A stretch of DNA of 64,000 nucleotides. It comes from Agarophyton chilense. Its lineage: Eukaryota > Rhodophyta > Florideophyceae > Gracilariales > Gracilariaceae. Under the pieces are notes generated by a model. The model searched no databases and was not told the DNA's origin. It worked only from the letters and a program-made list of their open reading frames with translations. The stretch is taken from positions 1,712,347-1,776,346 of the forward strand of contig JARGXX010000115.1 in assembly GCA_030374765.1 (NCBI GenBank). Reading direction: 5' to 3'. The translations under genes were made by a program, and so were the position numbers. Every line of letters starts with the position of its first letter. The first letter of the stretch is position 1. This document shows, one piece after another, positions 20,777 to 32,209 of the stretch.

Positions 20777-21720
20777 GGAAACCCGAAACGTCGTCACAGC
20801 CTTCTTGACCAAAAAGAACAAAGAATTCTCTCGTTCTTGATGCGCTTCGCTAAACGCGGCGCATTTCTTATCAGGCATCACTTTCGCGTTGCCATCCAAA
20901 CTTTTTTCGAAAATCTCCCTCCCGACCGACAACGTGCTTTACTGTTTGATTACACTGAAGTTTTATAATATACATTGCGAAGCTTTCGAAACTGTCACAA
21001 GGCGAAAATGTTTTTCGCGCGTCCGTTTTCACAGAAAAACAACCGTTTAAGAGCGGGAAATGCGGAAACGTTGACACACCATTTTTCAACCGTGGAGAAG
21101 ATGGCGAGGGAGTATAATATTGATGCTCGACGTAACTTCAATCTCGACGAAGTTAGTGTCACACAGGACAAGGATATCACCAGAGATTCTTCATTGCGCC
21201 TTGTTTTTCCCCGAGCGATGGAGCGCGAGACATGAAAATCAACGAATAAAGCTACAAGGACAGAGTTACTATGATGTATTTTGTGATTGTAGCTGGAAAA
21301 ATTGGGCTCCTGCTCGTGGTTTTCAAAGGGACACGAATTCCTTATCGCACAGTCGTCCCAAATGATCTTGCAGTACAGGAGACGACAACGGTCTGTTCAC
21401 CTAGAAAAGCTGGGATTACAACTCATGCAGAGACCGGTGGTGTTGAATCGGTTAGTTTTCGGGCGTGGCCCCAACGTTTCGTTGATTTTGTTCAAGGTCT
21501 ATTCGCTGGTGAATGCAAGATTTTGCTAGTGTACAATGCATACAGGGCGCATATATCACTGGCCGTTCTCGAGTTGTTTCCCAAGAACAAGATAATTGCA
21601 TATGCAGTCCCAGAACATAGTACTGGAAAGACACAGCTGCTGGATTCTGTGATGTTTTTTTTTAAATCGCATCTGAAAAAGGCTAGCGCGGACGTTTCTT
21701 TCGGTGATTTTAATACAAAC
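20777..21720 (+). pseudogene. pogo/Tigger-like transposase relic truncated by an LTR
   Basis: Three frames give pieces of a DDE_1 transposase. The first ends with a CENP-B-type helix-turn-helix pattern (LLDQKEQRILSFLMRFAKRG, about 20777-20960). The second (20975-21235) has NIDARRNFNLDEVSVTQ, matching the NmDEtG block with its first catalytic Asp. The third (21271-21720) has ILLVYNAYRAH, where the second catalytic Asp is Asn, and VPEHSTGKTQLLDSVMFF, which keeps the LD of the PLD block. Frameshifts separate the pieces. The coding sequence stops at 21720 because an LTR begins at 21721; the C-terminal end is not found on the far side of the retroelement. Confidence 0.65.
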
Positions 21721-22370
21721 TGTAGTATTGTACTACTCTCGGAATACAGATGAAATATTCTTCGTCAAAGTACGATAATACACAGAGGTGGGTGCAACAG
21801 TCATGATGAAGTTACGAAGCGGCATCCCGCAGATAGCCGGCGAGGTAGTATGTTACACGTGGGATCTTGGCCTGCAACGGCGCATCCGACTCGACCCTTT
21901 GTAGGGAAATACCGGATTGGAAAGGGCGCATATAGTGGGTAGCCACGTGGCAATAAAGACTACCCTTCGTAGGCGGAAGCCCATTTAGAGCTAGTTATCC
22001 CGTATTGTAGAACATTTAATTGGCTAACCAATTTAATATCTAGATTTTATTATGTGCTGCGCTCACCCCTGTGCACAGTACATAAGGCACAGAGTGGAGC
22101 GCCGACTACAAAGTAAAGGAAACAACAACCGGTTTACCAACTGTCTTGCTCCTTCTTCATGATTTCTTAACCGGAGATCCGGACGAGCTACAACAAGTAG
22201 TTGTCCGTTCCAAAATACCAACCACCCTCATTGGCGAGTGGGGCCTTACAACCCCCATTCTAGATCTCAAGTGTTGTGCTCTACCGCATCTTCCCCTTAG
22301 CCGCAAGGACCCATTCGGCAGTCCCGAACACTGTGGCCGGTGTCTGCTCTCTCCGTTAGAGCGGATACTT
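21721..22370 (+). repeat. LTR copy A (solo or tandem LTR)
   Basis: Starts TGTAGTATTG and ends GCGGATACTT, directly abutting LTR copy B. It shares the order of sequence blocks with copies B and C, including GGCGCTCACCCC-like and CTCTCCGTTAGAGCGG stretches. It retains a segment (GCCTACCCTTCGTAGGCGG-like) that copy B lacks and copy C has. Two CACGTG boxes lie at 21856 and 21944. Confidence 0.8.
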
Positions 22371-22985
22371 TGTAGTATTCTGCACTGTTGGAATGCCGAT
22401 AGAAAATTTTTTTGGCCAAGTATGATCATACTCATAAGTGAGTGCAACGGCTAGGATGAAATTATGAAGCGGCACCCCGCAGATGGTCCGTGAGATGGTA
22501 TGATACACGTGGGACCTCGATCTGCCACGGCGCATCCGATTCGACGCTTTGTAGGGAAATACCGGATTGGCAACGGCGCATATACTGTAGTGAGTAGCCA
22601 CGTGGCAAGAATTATCCCGTACTGTAGAGGGGTTAATCGGCTAACCAAGTTTATATCTAGATATTATTATGTGCGGCGCTCACAGCTATGCACTGTACTT
22701 AAGGAACAGAAGGGAGCACCGACTCCAAAGTAAAGGAGAAAAAAAACGGGTTCACAACTCAATTGTTCCTTGTTCAGGATTCTTTGACCGGAGATCAAGA
22801 CAAGCTACAAGTAGTTGTCCGTTCAATAGTACCAACCACCCTCGTTGGCGAGTGTGGCCTTACAAACCCCAGTCTAGCTCGGTAGTTTTGTGCTCTACAA
22901 CATCTTCCTCTTAGCCGCAAGCACCCAATAGGCAGTCCCGAACACTGTCGCAAGTATCTGCTCTCTCCGTAGAGCGAATACTACA
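22371..22985 (+). repeat. 5' LTR (copy B) of the outer Ty3/gypsy element
   Basis: Starts TGTAGTATTC and ends GCGAATACTACA, giving TG...CA termini. Two bases after its end is TGGTCTCCCAAC, a good tRNA primer-binding site, which marks it as the 5' LTR. CACGTG occurs at 22506 and 22599. Confidence 0.8.
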
Positions 22986-22987
22986 AG

Positions 22988-23003
22988 TGGTCTCCCAACT
23001 TAG
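22988..23003 (+). other. Primer-binding site of the outer element
   Basis: TGGTCTCCCAACTTAG begins two bases after the CA end of the 5' LTR. Pairing of TGG with the CCA tail of a tRNA is the usual arrangement; which tRNA is used cannot be told here. Confidence 0.55.
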
Positions 23004-23200
23004 AAACACTGTGGTTGGCTACTCCAAATTTTTCTCACTTGGAACGTGGAATCGATACCGATCTTTAATTCGAATGGAATAAGATCTCGGGAGCGGTTTT
23101 CAACGACGTCCAGGTATCACGGAGTTCCGTAGTTAATTACGCTGTCGTATTCAATTGAAGACCTCAATTATTTCGTCGCCGAACATTGGATTTGTTCGGA

Positions 23201-25140
23201 ATGCCGAAAAAGAAGACCCAGTCCAGTACTCGTGCCCCCGGTCCTTCAGACCCACGCCCACGACCGAGGCTCGCCTCATCTACAGAAGTTAGAGAGCGAC
23301 TATACCGTCAGGCGATGACGCGTTCTCCTTAGATGACCAATAAACGGGATCTCTCGGATGTACCCATGCCCGTGGAGTTGGCTAGTGAGCCAACCACGGA
23401 AGCCAGTGGTTCCCATAATCAGCCTAGAGACCAACAGGTCGTAACCCTTGTTGGAGAAAATGATTTACGCGCTCAGTTGCTTGGTCTCAAATTTGAGTCA
23501 AACGCCTATCGTGAGCGAATCATTTGATTGGAATCGCAGATGGCAATCATTACCGAAGAAGTCGAGCGCTTGTGCTGAGAACAAGGCCTATTCGCTCGTC
23601 GAAAATAAAGGGACCCGACTTTCGCGGTTGTGAGAACTCTGCGAGAGGATTTGAACCAAGTAATGGAAAGGCATGGTAATTCTCCAGAGGCTTTACCGGG
23701 CCAGACCGTTAACGTGGAGGAAATCTTCACTCGAGTTGACCCTCGTCTGGAACGCCTGGTGGCAGTAGTGAATGCGCAGACTGCTGCTACCCAAGTCGTG
23801 AGAGACGACAATGAAATCCCCTTGAGGGAAGAGCGTTCGAAGAAATCGAAGTCAAGACGTCGCAAGAAACGAAAGTCCAAGCCGGACAATCGTGATGATT
23901 CATTAGCATCGGAGAATTAAGCATCCAGTTCTGACGGTTCTGATTCGCCGAATACGTCCACTGACGATGCCAGTGATGATGATCATCGTAGTTTCCGTTC
24001 CCGGAAGAGCAACAAGTCTTCTTGGCTATCATGGATGAAATGTCTTTAGTACAAGCGTGTCAGACCACTTCCTTGTACGAATCCGTTGTATCTGAATGTC
24101 GCGGACTACAGGTATTATCGCCTAAAGAGAGGAGGAAAGAAGAGATCGGGTCGCGAAACCGAAAAGCTTAAAGACCACATTAGGCGGCTGAAGATTATTA
24201 TTTGATGGCAAAACGCCCATTCTCGTTATCGACTTCCTTATTCGTTTCGTTACAGAGGCGGACACCTTAGAACTGAGTGAACCTCAAGCTTGGGTTTTAT
24301 TACCGCATTTCTTGACGGGTTTTGCATCCAAGCAATATCGTTCCGTTTGCGGATCCTTGACAGCTGACGAAGGAGGTGTAACATCTTGGCCGGAGGCTGT
24401 GCAGTACCTACTGCGAAGCTATGTGACATCGAACGCAATCCGACAGGCTATCCTGGATCTTCGTGATGTAACCCAGAAACCTGGTGAGGGAGAAGCAGAG
24501 CACAGCTCGAGGCTTAACAGAATGGCCACGCGCTGTGGAAACGTTCACTCAACGGAAGACAAGATTACCTTGTTCATCGATTTGCTCGATCCCACTATCA
24601 AATCTCTATTGGCTCGATTTGGAGAGATGCATGGGATATCCCCATTTCTGGAGTTGGTTCAGTTCGCGCAAGCTGAAGGTGACGCGGGAAGAGCTCGCGA
24701 AGTTACGCATAACCCACAACTCTTGGGGCATCCAAAGCAGAGGAAAGACGCAAACCAGCCGCAAAACCCACGCGAAATGTCTTAAACCTGGAATCTCCAG
24801 TTGACTCTCGAGAGTCGTCGTTTGTAAGACACGATAACCAATCGCAACACGATGCTATTCACCTTATGGATCATTGGCACTCATCAGTGCCCACAGAGGA
24901 TCTACCTCACTCAGAAATCGAGGAAAAAGAATTTCTAACGGCTATGGAGGGCAGACGCCCAGTACCCCATGCATACATGAACCCCCCAGAAGGAGTATTC
25001 AAGAATAGAAACCTTGGATGGATAGATACACGAATAGCGTCTCGTTCACAACTGAGGTCGGCAGCACGCCGTGAATCGTTAATATCCTATCTGTGCTATG
25101 GCCGTCATCATCTCTCCTCAGAATGTACCCTTCCTGCAAA
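23201..25140 (+). pseudogene. gag relic of the outer gypsy element
   Basis: Begins at ATG 23201 with a basic MPKKKTQSSTRAPGPSD start. In the same frame a TAG at 23330 precedes another ATG, and further stops follow (for example after RERII at 23525). The middle is charged and helical; a Lys/Arg block (KKSKSRRRKKRKSK) lies near 23850. The frame at 24312-24785 (SWPEAVQYLLRSYV, DLRDVTQKPGEG, LFIDLLDP) is a retrotransposon capsid domain. Near 25095, CYGRHHLSSEC is a CCHC zinc knuckle that has lost its first Cys. Confidence 0.7.
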
Positions 25141-25649
25141 GGATTTAGTTCCCGTCCTCACGAATTACGAGACCATTTAAGAGGTGAAAAGAACCCGCGT
25201 GCCGGCTGGTACCTACTGGAAGGTGAAAGCATGGCTTAGCTACCATCTTGGACGTCAATCTAGAGCTCCAGTAATTCAGAACACTGAAGCCCCACACGAT
25301 AGTCCGCAAGTTGGAAGCAGCGCCCCAGGGGCGGACGACCCGCCTCAGTCGGTAAACTAAGTGAGGGAACGCCTAGGGGGTCAGTACTATTTCGTCGTGT
25401 AGAGCCGACCATGGAGTACTCGCCTTCTTGTTCGCGTTCTCGGAGACCCAAGGTCCTGATGAGCACATATCTTCCGTCGACCGGATTGAATCCGTCCTTT
25501 GAAAAGCGAGTACAGTTTGACTGTGAACTCAAACGTCCTTGCAGACGTTATACTTATCTGTCGAAACGGGAGAACTTTATTATGATAATGGAGAAAAGAA
25601 ACTATAACGTTTATGGCGACATCGGCTCGGCAAGGATTTATTTACCCGC

Positions 25650-26373
25650 CGCGTGACAGTTCTTGACACAGGCACCGGACCAAATTCTATTCTGATATCC
25701 GAACTAGGACCCACCCATCAGGAATAAATTCGTTACGGTCCGTTGCCGGATATCCGAGATGTTAATAGGAATGCAGCGAGAACACTTGGAACGGTGAAGT
25801 TGCTAGTTCGACTCGAACACTTTTTTGGTGAAGGCGATGTTTACTGTCTGCAAGTCACTGGCCGCACCAGTTCATCTGGGGTGTGATTATTGTGACAGAT
25901 TTGTCGAAGCATTCCGCCCCCGGAGTCCACTGATTACGTTAGACGATGGTTCGACAGTGCCTATAGTGAGAAGAACACCACGAAGAGTCCCTACAGCTGT
26001 TCCACTTCCGCCATCAATTTATTACGAGTCGGCTCGTTGTCGTACATCACCAAAGATTCGTGTGTCGACACCTTACGTGTTAAGGGCTCAATCTCAAACC
26101 TGGGTACAAGTGATAACACAAGGACACGGTCTCTGGATAATCCAGCCAAATGCAGCTATGTATGAGCATCAAAGACTTCTCGCAGCGTATGGAATTGCCC
26201 AAGTTGAACCGGACGAACCCTTCCGAATACTCATTAGTAACTTTATCGATAATGATTATCGTTTACCGAAGATTCAGATGGTTGCAGCTGCTCTCCCGCA
26301 CCCTATCGCAGTGGTCCCGACTCATTTCTCGACCGCAGAAGTGCTAGGGTTTGCTGATGTGTCTAAAGGATGA
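25650..26373 (+). pseudogene. Protease region of the outer gypsy element
   Basis: VTVLDTGTGPNS (from about 25650) is the retroviral-type aspartic protease active site (D-T-G). The sequence continues through a frame change into 25825-26373, which includes LGCDYCDRF and the linker to the reverse transcriptase (ILISNFIDNDYRLPK). At least one stop (about 25725) and one frameshift break the domain. Confidence 0.65.
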
Positions 26374-26459
26374 ACTGGCGCACATGAAGATCCCAGAGAG
26401 CAGTCGCAAACGACAGAAGAACAGAAGGACCCAGACAAGCCGGTAGAAGAATTAGTTCT

Positions 26460-27860
26460 CGAGAATGTTCCCGAAAGATATAAGAAAAGGATCAGACAAA
26501 TGTTGAAAAGTATGCCTATATGTGGACTGGAAAACTAAGAGAGATATCCGCTACAGAACATCATATTGACGTTATTCCGGGATCTCGTTCCATTTCTCAT
26601 CCACCTTACAAAGCAGGACCGCAAACTCGTCAGATAGAGGAGGAAAATGTTGCCAAGATGCTCCAAGCAGGAGTAATAGAAGCAGCACAACCTGCTTGGG
26701 CTCCACCTGTGGTGATAGTCCCAAAACCTGATGGTTCTTTACGATTCTGTGTCGACTACCGGAAACTCAACGCAGTTACGATACAGGATACCTATCCACT
26801 GCCTCGCATGGACGAGTGTAGAGACATCTTAAGCAATGCGAACGTGTTCACCACGCTTGACGCCAACACTGCCTATTTGCAGGTTCCTGTAGCCGAAAAA
26901 TATCAGGATAAGACTGCATTTGTGTCACAAACTTGACTATACCGTGTTTAGGGGATGTCCTTTGAACTTACCAACGCTCCGGCAGCTTTCCATCGCGCCC
27001 TGGACAAATTTCTCTCGAAGTATAAATGGAAAACATGTGTAGTTTATTTGGACGATGTCATTGTCTTCTCTCAAGATATGGAAAGTCATATGCGACATGT
27101 GGAGGAGATCCTCAAAGTGTTGCAGAAAGCAGGTATAACCTTGAAGTTCAAGAAATGCGAATGGTTTGCTAATACTGTGAAGTATTTGGGGCACATAACT
27201 AGGCCTGCTCAGCTTGCAATTCATGAAGATAAGACAGCGGCAGTCCGCGAATCGCAACCACCGTCCACACAGACTCAATTGCGGTTCTTCCTTGGATTAT
27301 GTAACGTCTACAGACGATTCATACCGCACTACTCGCACATTGCAGCTCCATTGAACGCATTGTTGCGTAAAGGACAGTTTGTTAAGCTCGAGGAATTCGG
27401 ACGCGCCGAACACGAAACCTTCACGACTTTGAATACAAAACTGGTCCCAGCACCAATCTCGGCATTGCCCAAACACAACCTAACCTATTCTTCAGATATC
27501 GACCCCAGCGAGTATCAGGTAGACTGTGCCCTTTTTCAGACCCATCTGGACGTTCAATGGAAACCAATCGGTTACTGGTCACGAACGCTGAACGCTGCAC
27601 AGAATAATTAATCCGTACCAGAAAAGGAATGCCATGCGGTATTGTGGGCGCTAACTACTTTACGACCCTATCTCCATGGAGAAACGATTACCATCCATAA
27701 GGATCGTTCATCCCTACGATGGTTGTTATCGATACCAGACCGGTGCGGGAGATAAACACGTTGGCGCTTACCTTTATCTGAATTCGATTTCGAAGTTAAA
27801 TATAAAAAGGGACTGGATAACATACAGACCGACACTTTATCGCGATTGGAATCTTTAGTG
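26460..27860 (+). pseudogene. Reverse transcriptase and RNase H of the outer gypsy element
   Basis: 26520-26936 has VPKPDGSLRFCVDYRKLN and FTTLDANTAYLQVPV, the first RT blocks. A TGA at 26934 interrupts, and 26955-27611 continues with YLDDVIVFS, the catalytic YxDD motif, then FKKCEWF, KYLGH and FLGLCNVYRRFIPHYS (thumb). The segment after a stop at about 27609 covers the RNase H connection (EKECHAVLWALTTLRPYLHG-like) with further frame changes. Confidence 0.85.
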
Positions 27861-28112
27861 GAAATCCAAGGAGAAATCGATAAAGATTTACCGTGTTTCT
27901 CAATGGAGATGAACAAAGATGAGACGCAACTTGAAGATAGAGAAGATGAAGGGGATTACTCCCAATTGGCCCCTATCAGGGCAACCGATGGAACTGAACC
28001 TCCTGATGAACTCGAGCAAATTTCGATCAGTAAGCCATGAAATGAGCCTCTCACATATAACTTCTGTACAGCGATACGTTCTCGTCTTAACCGGGGGGGG
28101 GGGAGGGAGGAT

Positions 28113-28763
28113 TTGTCCTTTTCGAACGATTCACGAGGTGTATTGCTCAGACATGTCGGGAAACATAATCAGATCGTGGTTCTGAACGCTTTGAAGAGTC
28201 GTGTACTCTACTTGGCCCCTCAAGCGAAGCTATCTAGACACCCAGGAGGAACAAAGTTGTTTATGACACTAAGAAGCTTCTATTGGCCAACGTTGGCAAT
28301 GGACTGCCATGCTATGGTAAAGCTATGCCGAACGTGTGCGATGAATCGCTTGAAACTATATAAGAAGACGAAAAAGATGACTATGTTCCCGGCGAAGGCA
28401 CCTCCACAATTTGTCAGCATCGACATATTTGGAGAGCTGATTCGTTCCAACCAAGGATATCGCTACTTACTGGTAATGACGGATCGATTCTCGAAGCTTC
28501 TATGGACTGTACCGTTGAAGAGGATAAACGCCTCGGTAATAGCTCAGGTTTTCATCAAACACTGGGTGTATGTGTACGGACCGCTGGAAGTGCTGCTATC
28601 TGATATTGGAGAACAGTTTGTCGCTAAGTTCTTTCAGAACGTATGCCGAATATTAGGCATCAGGGACGGGTTTAACACGACCTACCATCCACAGAGTAAT
28701 TGTTAGGTGGAACGGTACAACAGTACGTTATTAGCCGCGCTTCGGCATTACATCGCCGATCAC
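28113..28763 (+). pseudogene. Integrase, N-terminal and core part, outer gypsy element
   Basis: Shows the zinc-binding CRTC with a preceding RHPGG, the first core Asp in FVSIDIFGEL, the second in VLLSDIGEQFVAKFF, and, directly after a TAG at 28704, VERYNSTLLAAL with the third catalytic residue Glu. Coding continues in frame to the 5-bp target site ATCAC at 28759-28763, where the nested element begins. The rest resumes at 34717. Confidence 0.85.
28759..28763. repeat. Target-site duplication ATCAC (left copy)
   Basis: ATCAC immediately before the TG of the nested left LTR; an identical ATCAC follows the CA of the right LTR at 34717-34721. One copy removed, the integrase frame reads RHYIADH then PKEWELY without interruption. 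Confidence 0.9.
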
Positions 28764-29210
28764 TGTAACGCAATGGCTGGTGGGTCAGCGTACGGGTCTC
28801 GACCGGTGATAGCATGGTAGATCGGGTCCTGAGGTTCGAATCCTTAACTGTGGCAATCCCATAGAACTTGGTGCAATGGGTTGGCGTTTACTGCGTATTA
28901 CTACAGGTCGGAGCTACGAAAACGATGGATTTGAAAACCATTTGGTGGAACTAATGTACCAGAGGGGGTTATTTAGTATCCTAGCGATTCATAACATACT
29001 TTAAGGGAGAAGCGTCTCTCGAGCTAAGTAAATAGTACTGGCGAGGCGCTGAGATTTCCCTGGCACTGTAGTGCTAATCTATAACACTAAATAAATTAAA
29101 TTAATAATCTGCAAGAGTCCACTTGAGGTCCACCCGTCCACGTGTCATCTGCAAGATCCTTCAGGGCCCGGCGGCGTACAGCGCTCACCCGCTATAACCA
29201 CTCCTTCACA
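28764..29210 (-). repeat. LTR of the nested element (3' LTR in minus orientation)
   Basis: Reads TGTAACGCAATGGC...CTCCTTCACA on the plus strand, so both strands have TG...CA ends. It aligns along its whole length with 34275-34716. It contains a tRNA-like GGTTCGAATCC at 28833-28843, a TTAAATTAATAA run and CACGTG at 29139. Confidence 0.85.
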
Positions 29211-30267
29211 TATCTCCCTCTTTAGGACTCGACAGGCATGGCGAAGTCTAGATTGCCTCACAGCTTCCTGGGGGTCTGGCTCTAATTGGACATATTGGTG
29301 AACTTCCGTTCTTGCCTTCGGGGTCGAAACGTCGTGATCCTCAGCGTTCTAATTGACAGGACACGAGCGGTGCCGTGCCCGACATGGCGGCGTCCTATAA
29401 CCAGTGCGGGGGTTCGTTGCTCTCATTACCAGTGAGCGCGACCTACGCGCGTCGTCCGCCGTGAACCACGGGGCGCGCTTCGTCCATTCGGGGTCACGTC
29501 GGTCTTCATGCCTGATTCTGTTTCGTCTTCCATCCTTCCCGTCGCGGTATTCCTCCATTGGTCGTGCTCGATGCCGCACTCGCCTCATAAGCCCGTCGGA
29601 TTCGCCATCCTTTCTCCGGACTTTGTCGCTTCCGTCGGTTTCTTATCCATTTTCCCGCGGAGGAGCCTGTTGGCAGCGGCGCCATGGCTTTGAATGAGCA
29701 AGCGAAGAGGTCCTCGGGATACGGAGTGGCCTATGAGTGCCTCAGGGACAGTTATGAACATACCATCGGACGAAACTGGCGGGCAGTGCGTCATGCCATT
29801 CTGCCGTATCGTTGGTATTACTGCGTCGATGGACATCACGACAGTCCTGAGGGAAGCTTGCTCCTGGGCGCTTCGCTCGGCGCGCTACGCCGTGGTTGTC
29901 CAACAGGGTCAGGACCTGAAGACCGCCATGGTCAATATCCTGCAGGAGAATGCCCAATTGATGTCCTAAAGGGTTACTGCCGACTTGGATTCCTGGTATG
30001 GTATACATTTGAGCGACCAAAAGGCTTCCGATGGTGACTATAGTTCCTCAGGTTAATCTCCGCCGAAGAATCGTGCTCGGCTCGCTGGGGCCGGTCCTGT
30101 TGGTACAATAGACTCCTCGGTTGACCGTAGTCCCTGTTTTGCTCCTGGGAGTTCCGGTGAGGACGAAAGAATTACTCCTGCGCCGCCCCAGTGAGTCCTG
30201 TTGGTGTTCGGAGCACTTTCGCGAACCTTGAGGTGATGGCAAAGGCTGTTTGGCCTCTGCTAGTTAT
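29211..30267. other. Region between chromodomain and 3' LTR of the nested element
   Basis: About 1 kb beyond the minus-strand pol. Frames on the plus strand at 29404-29697 and 29694-29969 are open for 90-100 codons; the latter includes QQGQDLKTAMVNILQENAQL, a helical stretch. I cannot assign them. They could be an antisense gene, a displaced gag piece or chance. Confidence 0.3.
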
Positions 30268-32030
30268 TCAAATAAAGTAGAGCTTGTGTTTAACCAAGGT
30301 CGCTCCTGTATCTCGAACATGCGTGCCCCGGGACGGCGTCCAAACTTGAAAGCGTCTCAGGTCGTCCTCAGGTGTCGCGGAAGGACTGCCCTTGTTCCCT
30401 GATGCAGGAGCTACGGCGAACCGTCGTGCTCCAAGGAACCGCCATGTCCGGAGGCGTTTCAAGAGATGTGTTGGTATTATATTGTCCAATGGTGGCACCC
30501 TCTCAAAGGCCGCGCTCCGTGCGGCTGATTCTGCGCCAATAGCAGGTGATAAAACTAGCCGGAATGGTTTGAGGCTCTTGCCAAGTGTCCTCCTCAGGTG
30601 TGCGGCTGAAACAAAGGACGCGGTAGCGCATAGTTCCATCTTCTCCCCGACCGGCAGAGATGATGCGCTCAATCACATATTCCGGTTGATGTTCATTCTT
30701 CGGAAGGAGAGTGTGATCCAGACGGGCGAATCCATCGGAATCGGTCGGAGTAGGTGGGTCATCGTCATTGGCATTGACGATCAGGTCCGTGGGGCTCGTC
30801 GGGTCCGCAGAAACTGCCTCAAGGGATGTGGAGACTTGAGCGTCGTCCTGAGGTCGCATTGATGCCGCTGGGCCCGGGGACTGGCACTTTGGTGATTCAG
30901 GGGAGCTGGGGGCTCGGGTTGCCCGATCAATAGATACAGTGTTCTGTAGGCCGTCAATTAGTAACGTAATGGTATGTTGGTTGGCCTTAAGGTCTTTGCA
31001 TGGTCCCGTAGAGCGAGGTAAGAGCTTCAGCATAGTGTCGTAGAGGTCTTCACTGTCCTTCGGTGGCCGGTTCAGGTAAACAAGTTCTCCTCTCCCTAAG
31101 GTCGGTGTGTTCCAGACGGTTTTGTCGAAATTGACCTTGTAACGCCGTTGGGCTTTGGTTAGTACAGCTCTGGCTGATTGGATAATGCGGTCGATGCGTC
31201 AGCGCGAGTAGCGCTTTGCCTGGGTAGGAGTCATCCCTTCGGTTATCTCCTGGAATATGATATACTCCTGAAGGTCAAAAGCTATCGGCGGCAGCGATCT
31301 CGTTAGCGTTAAGTCGAACGGTGGTGTCACCGTGGAAGCGTGCACCTGCGTGTTGTAGGCATAAACCAGTGGCTCAACGTAGTCGTCCCAATCCAATTGG
31401 TGCTCCGATACGTAGTGTGTTAATCGGACCAGAAGGGTGCGGTTGAAGCGTTCGGCTTGGCCATTGGTTTGCAGGTGGTATGTCGTGGTGGTCACATGTT
31501 TGATACCTAAGGTATCACAAACGTGTGAAAAGAATTTGGATACAAACTGGCTGCCGTTATCCGTAAGAAGATAGAGTGGCATGCCATATGGACATACCCA
31601 GTCCAACAAGAAGGCAGTCGCGGCATCCGTTGCTGTTGTCTTCTCTAAGGGTAGGGCTCGTGTATGCTTGATAAAACTATCGGTTATGACCAAGACAAAT
31701 CGTTTTCCATTGAACGACTTAGACGAAGGCCAAAGTATATTCATTGCAACAAATTCCATCGGACCTGCGGCGGGGAAGAGCTTCAAATTGGCCTGATGGT
31801 TGGCGCGAGACCCTCGGGTCTGTGCGCACGATGTACAGTTCCGTGCGGTTTGCCATAGGTCCTGCGCCAGTATTTGCCAGTAGAAGAGCTTCCTTAGGTT
31901 CTGGTACGTTCGTCGCCCTCCAGGGTGACCAGCCGAGCGAGGGAAATGGGCGAGGTATAGTTATGGCGGCCTGAGCGAAGTTGGTATTACCCGTTGGAGT
32001 GCGCCATCCAGCAGTGAGCGGCGACATAGT
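30268..32030 (-). pseudogene. Integrase and chromodomain of the nested gypsy element
   Basis: From 32030 downward: the zinc-binding region (RKLFYWQILAQDL, NCTSC), then 31786-31199 with FVAMNILWPSS (first core Asp replaced by Asn), YLLTDNGSQFVSKFF (second Asp), and TNGQAERFNRTLL (Glu). The frame 31033-30503 encodes a chromodomain: YVIERIISAGRGEDGTMRY and PEEDTWQEPQTI are its typical strands and helix. A C-terminal tail runs to 30268. Chromodomains mark the chromovirus group of Ty3/gypsy elements and guide insertion to heterochromatin. Frame changes around 31800 and 31200 break the polyprotein. Confidence 0.8.
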
Positions 32031-32209
32031 AGTTCAAATCGGTCATAGTCGAATAGTAATCCAAAGGTTCCTACAGATTGGGCTGTTTCCTTGCAATACT
32101 CGCCCTCGACCTGCGCCTGTAGGAGTTCCTCAATAGTTATAGGGAGGAACTCTTTTTCCTCCGGGGCTATCGCATTAACGTGGGGTGATGTCGATCTGGG
32201 CGCTACTAT

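Noticed and set aside
29694-29969. Plus-strand frame read as a gag gene of the nested element
   Set aside because: Position and a helical stretch are suggestive, but it is opposite to the pol genes, there is no primer-binding site after the left LTR, no capsid or zinc-knuckle motif, and a purine tract supports minus orientation.
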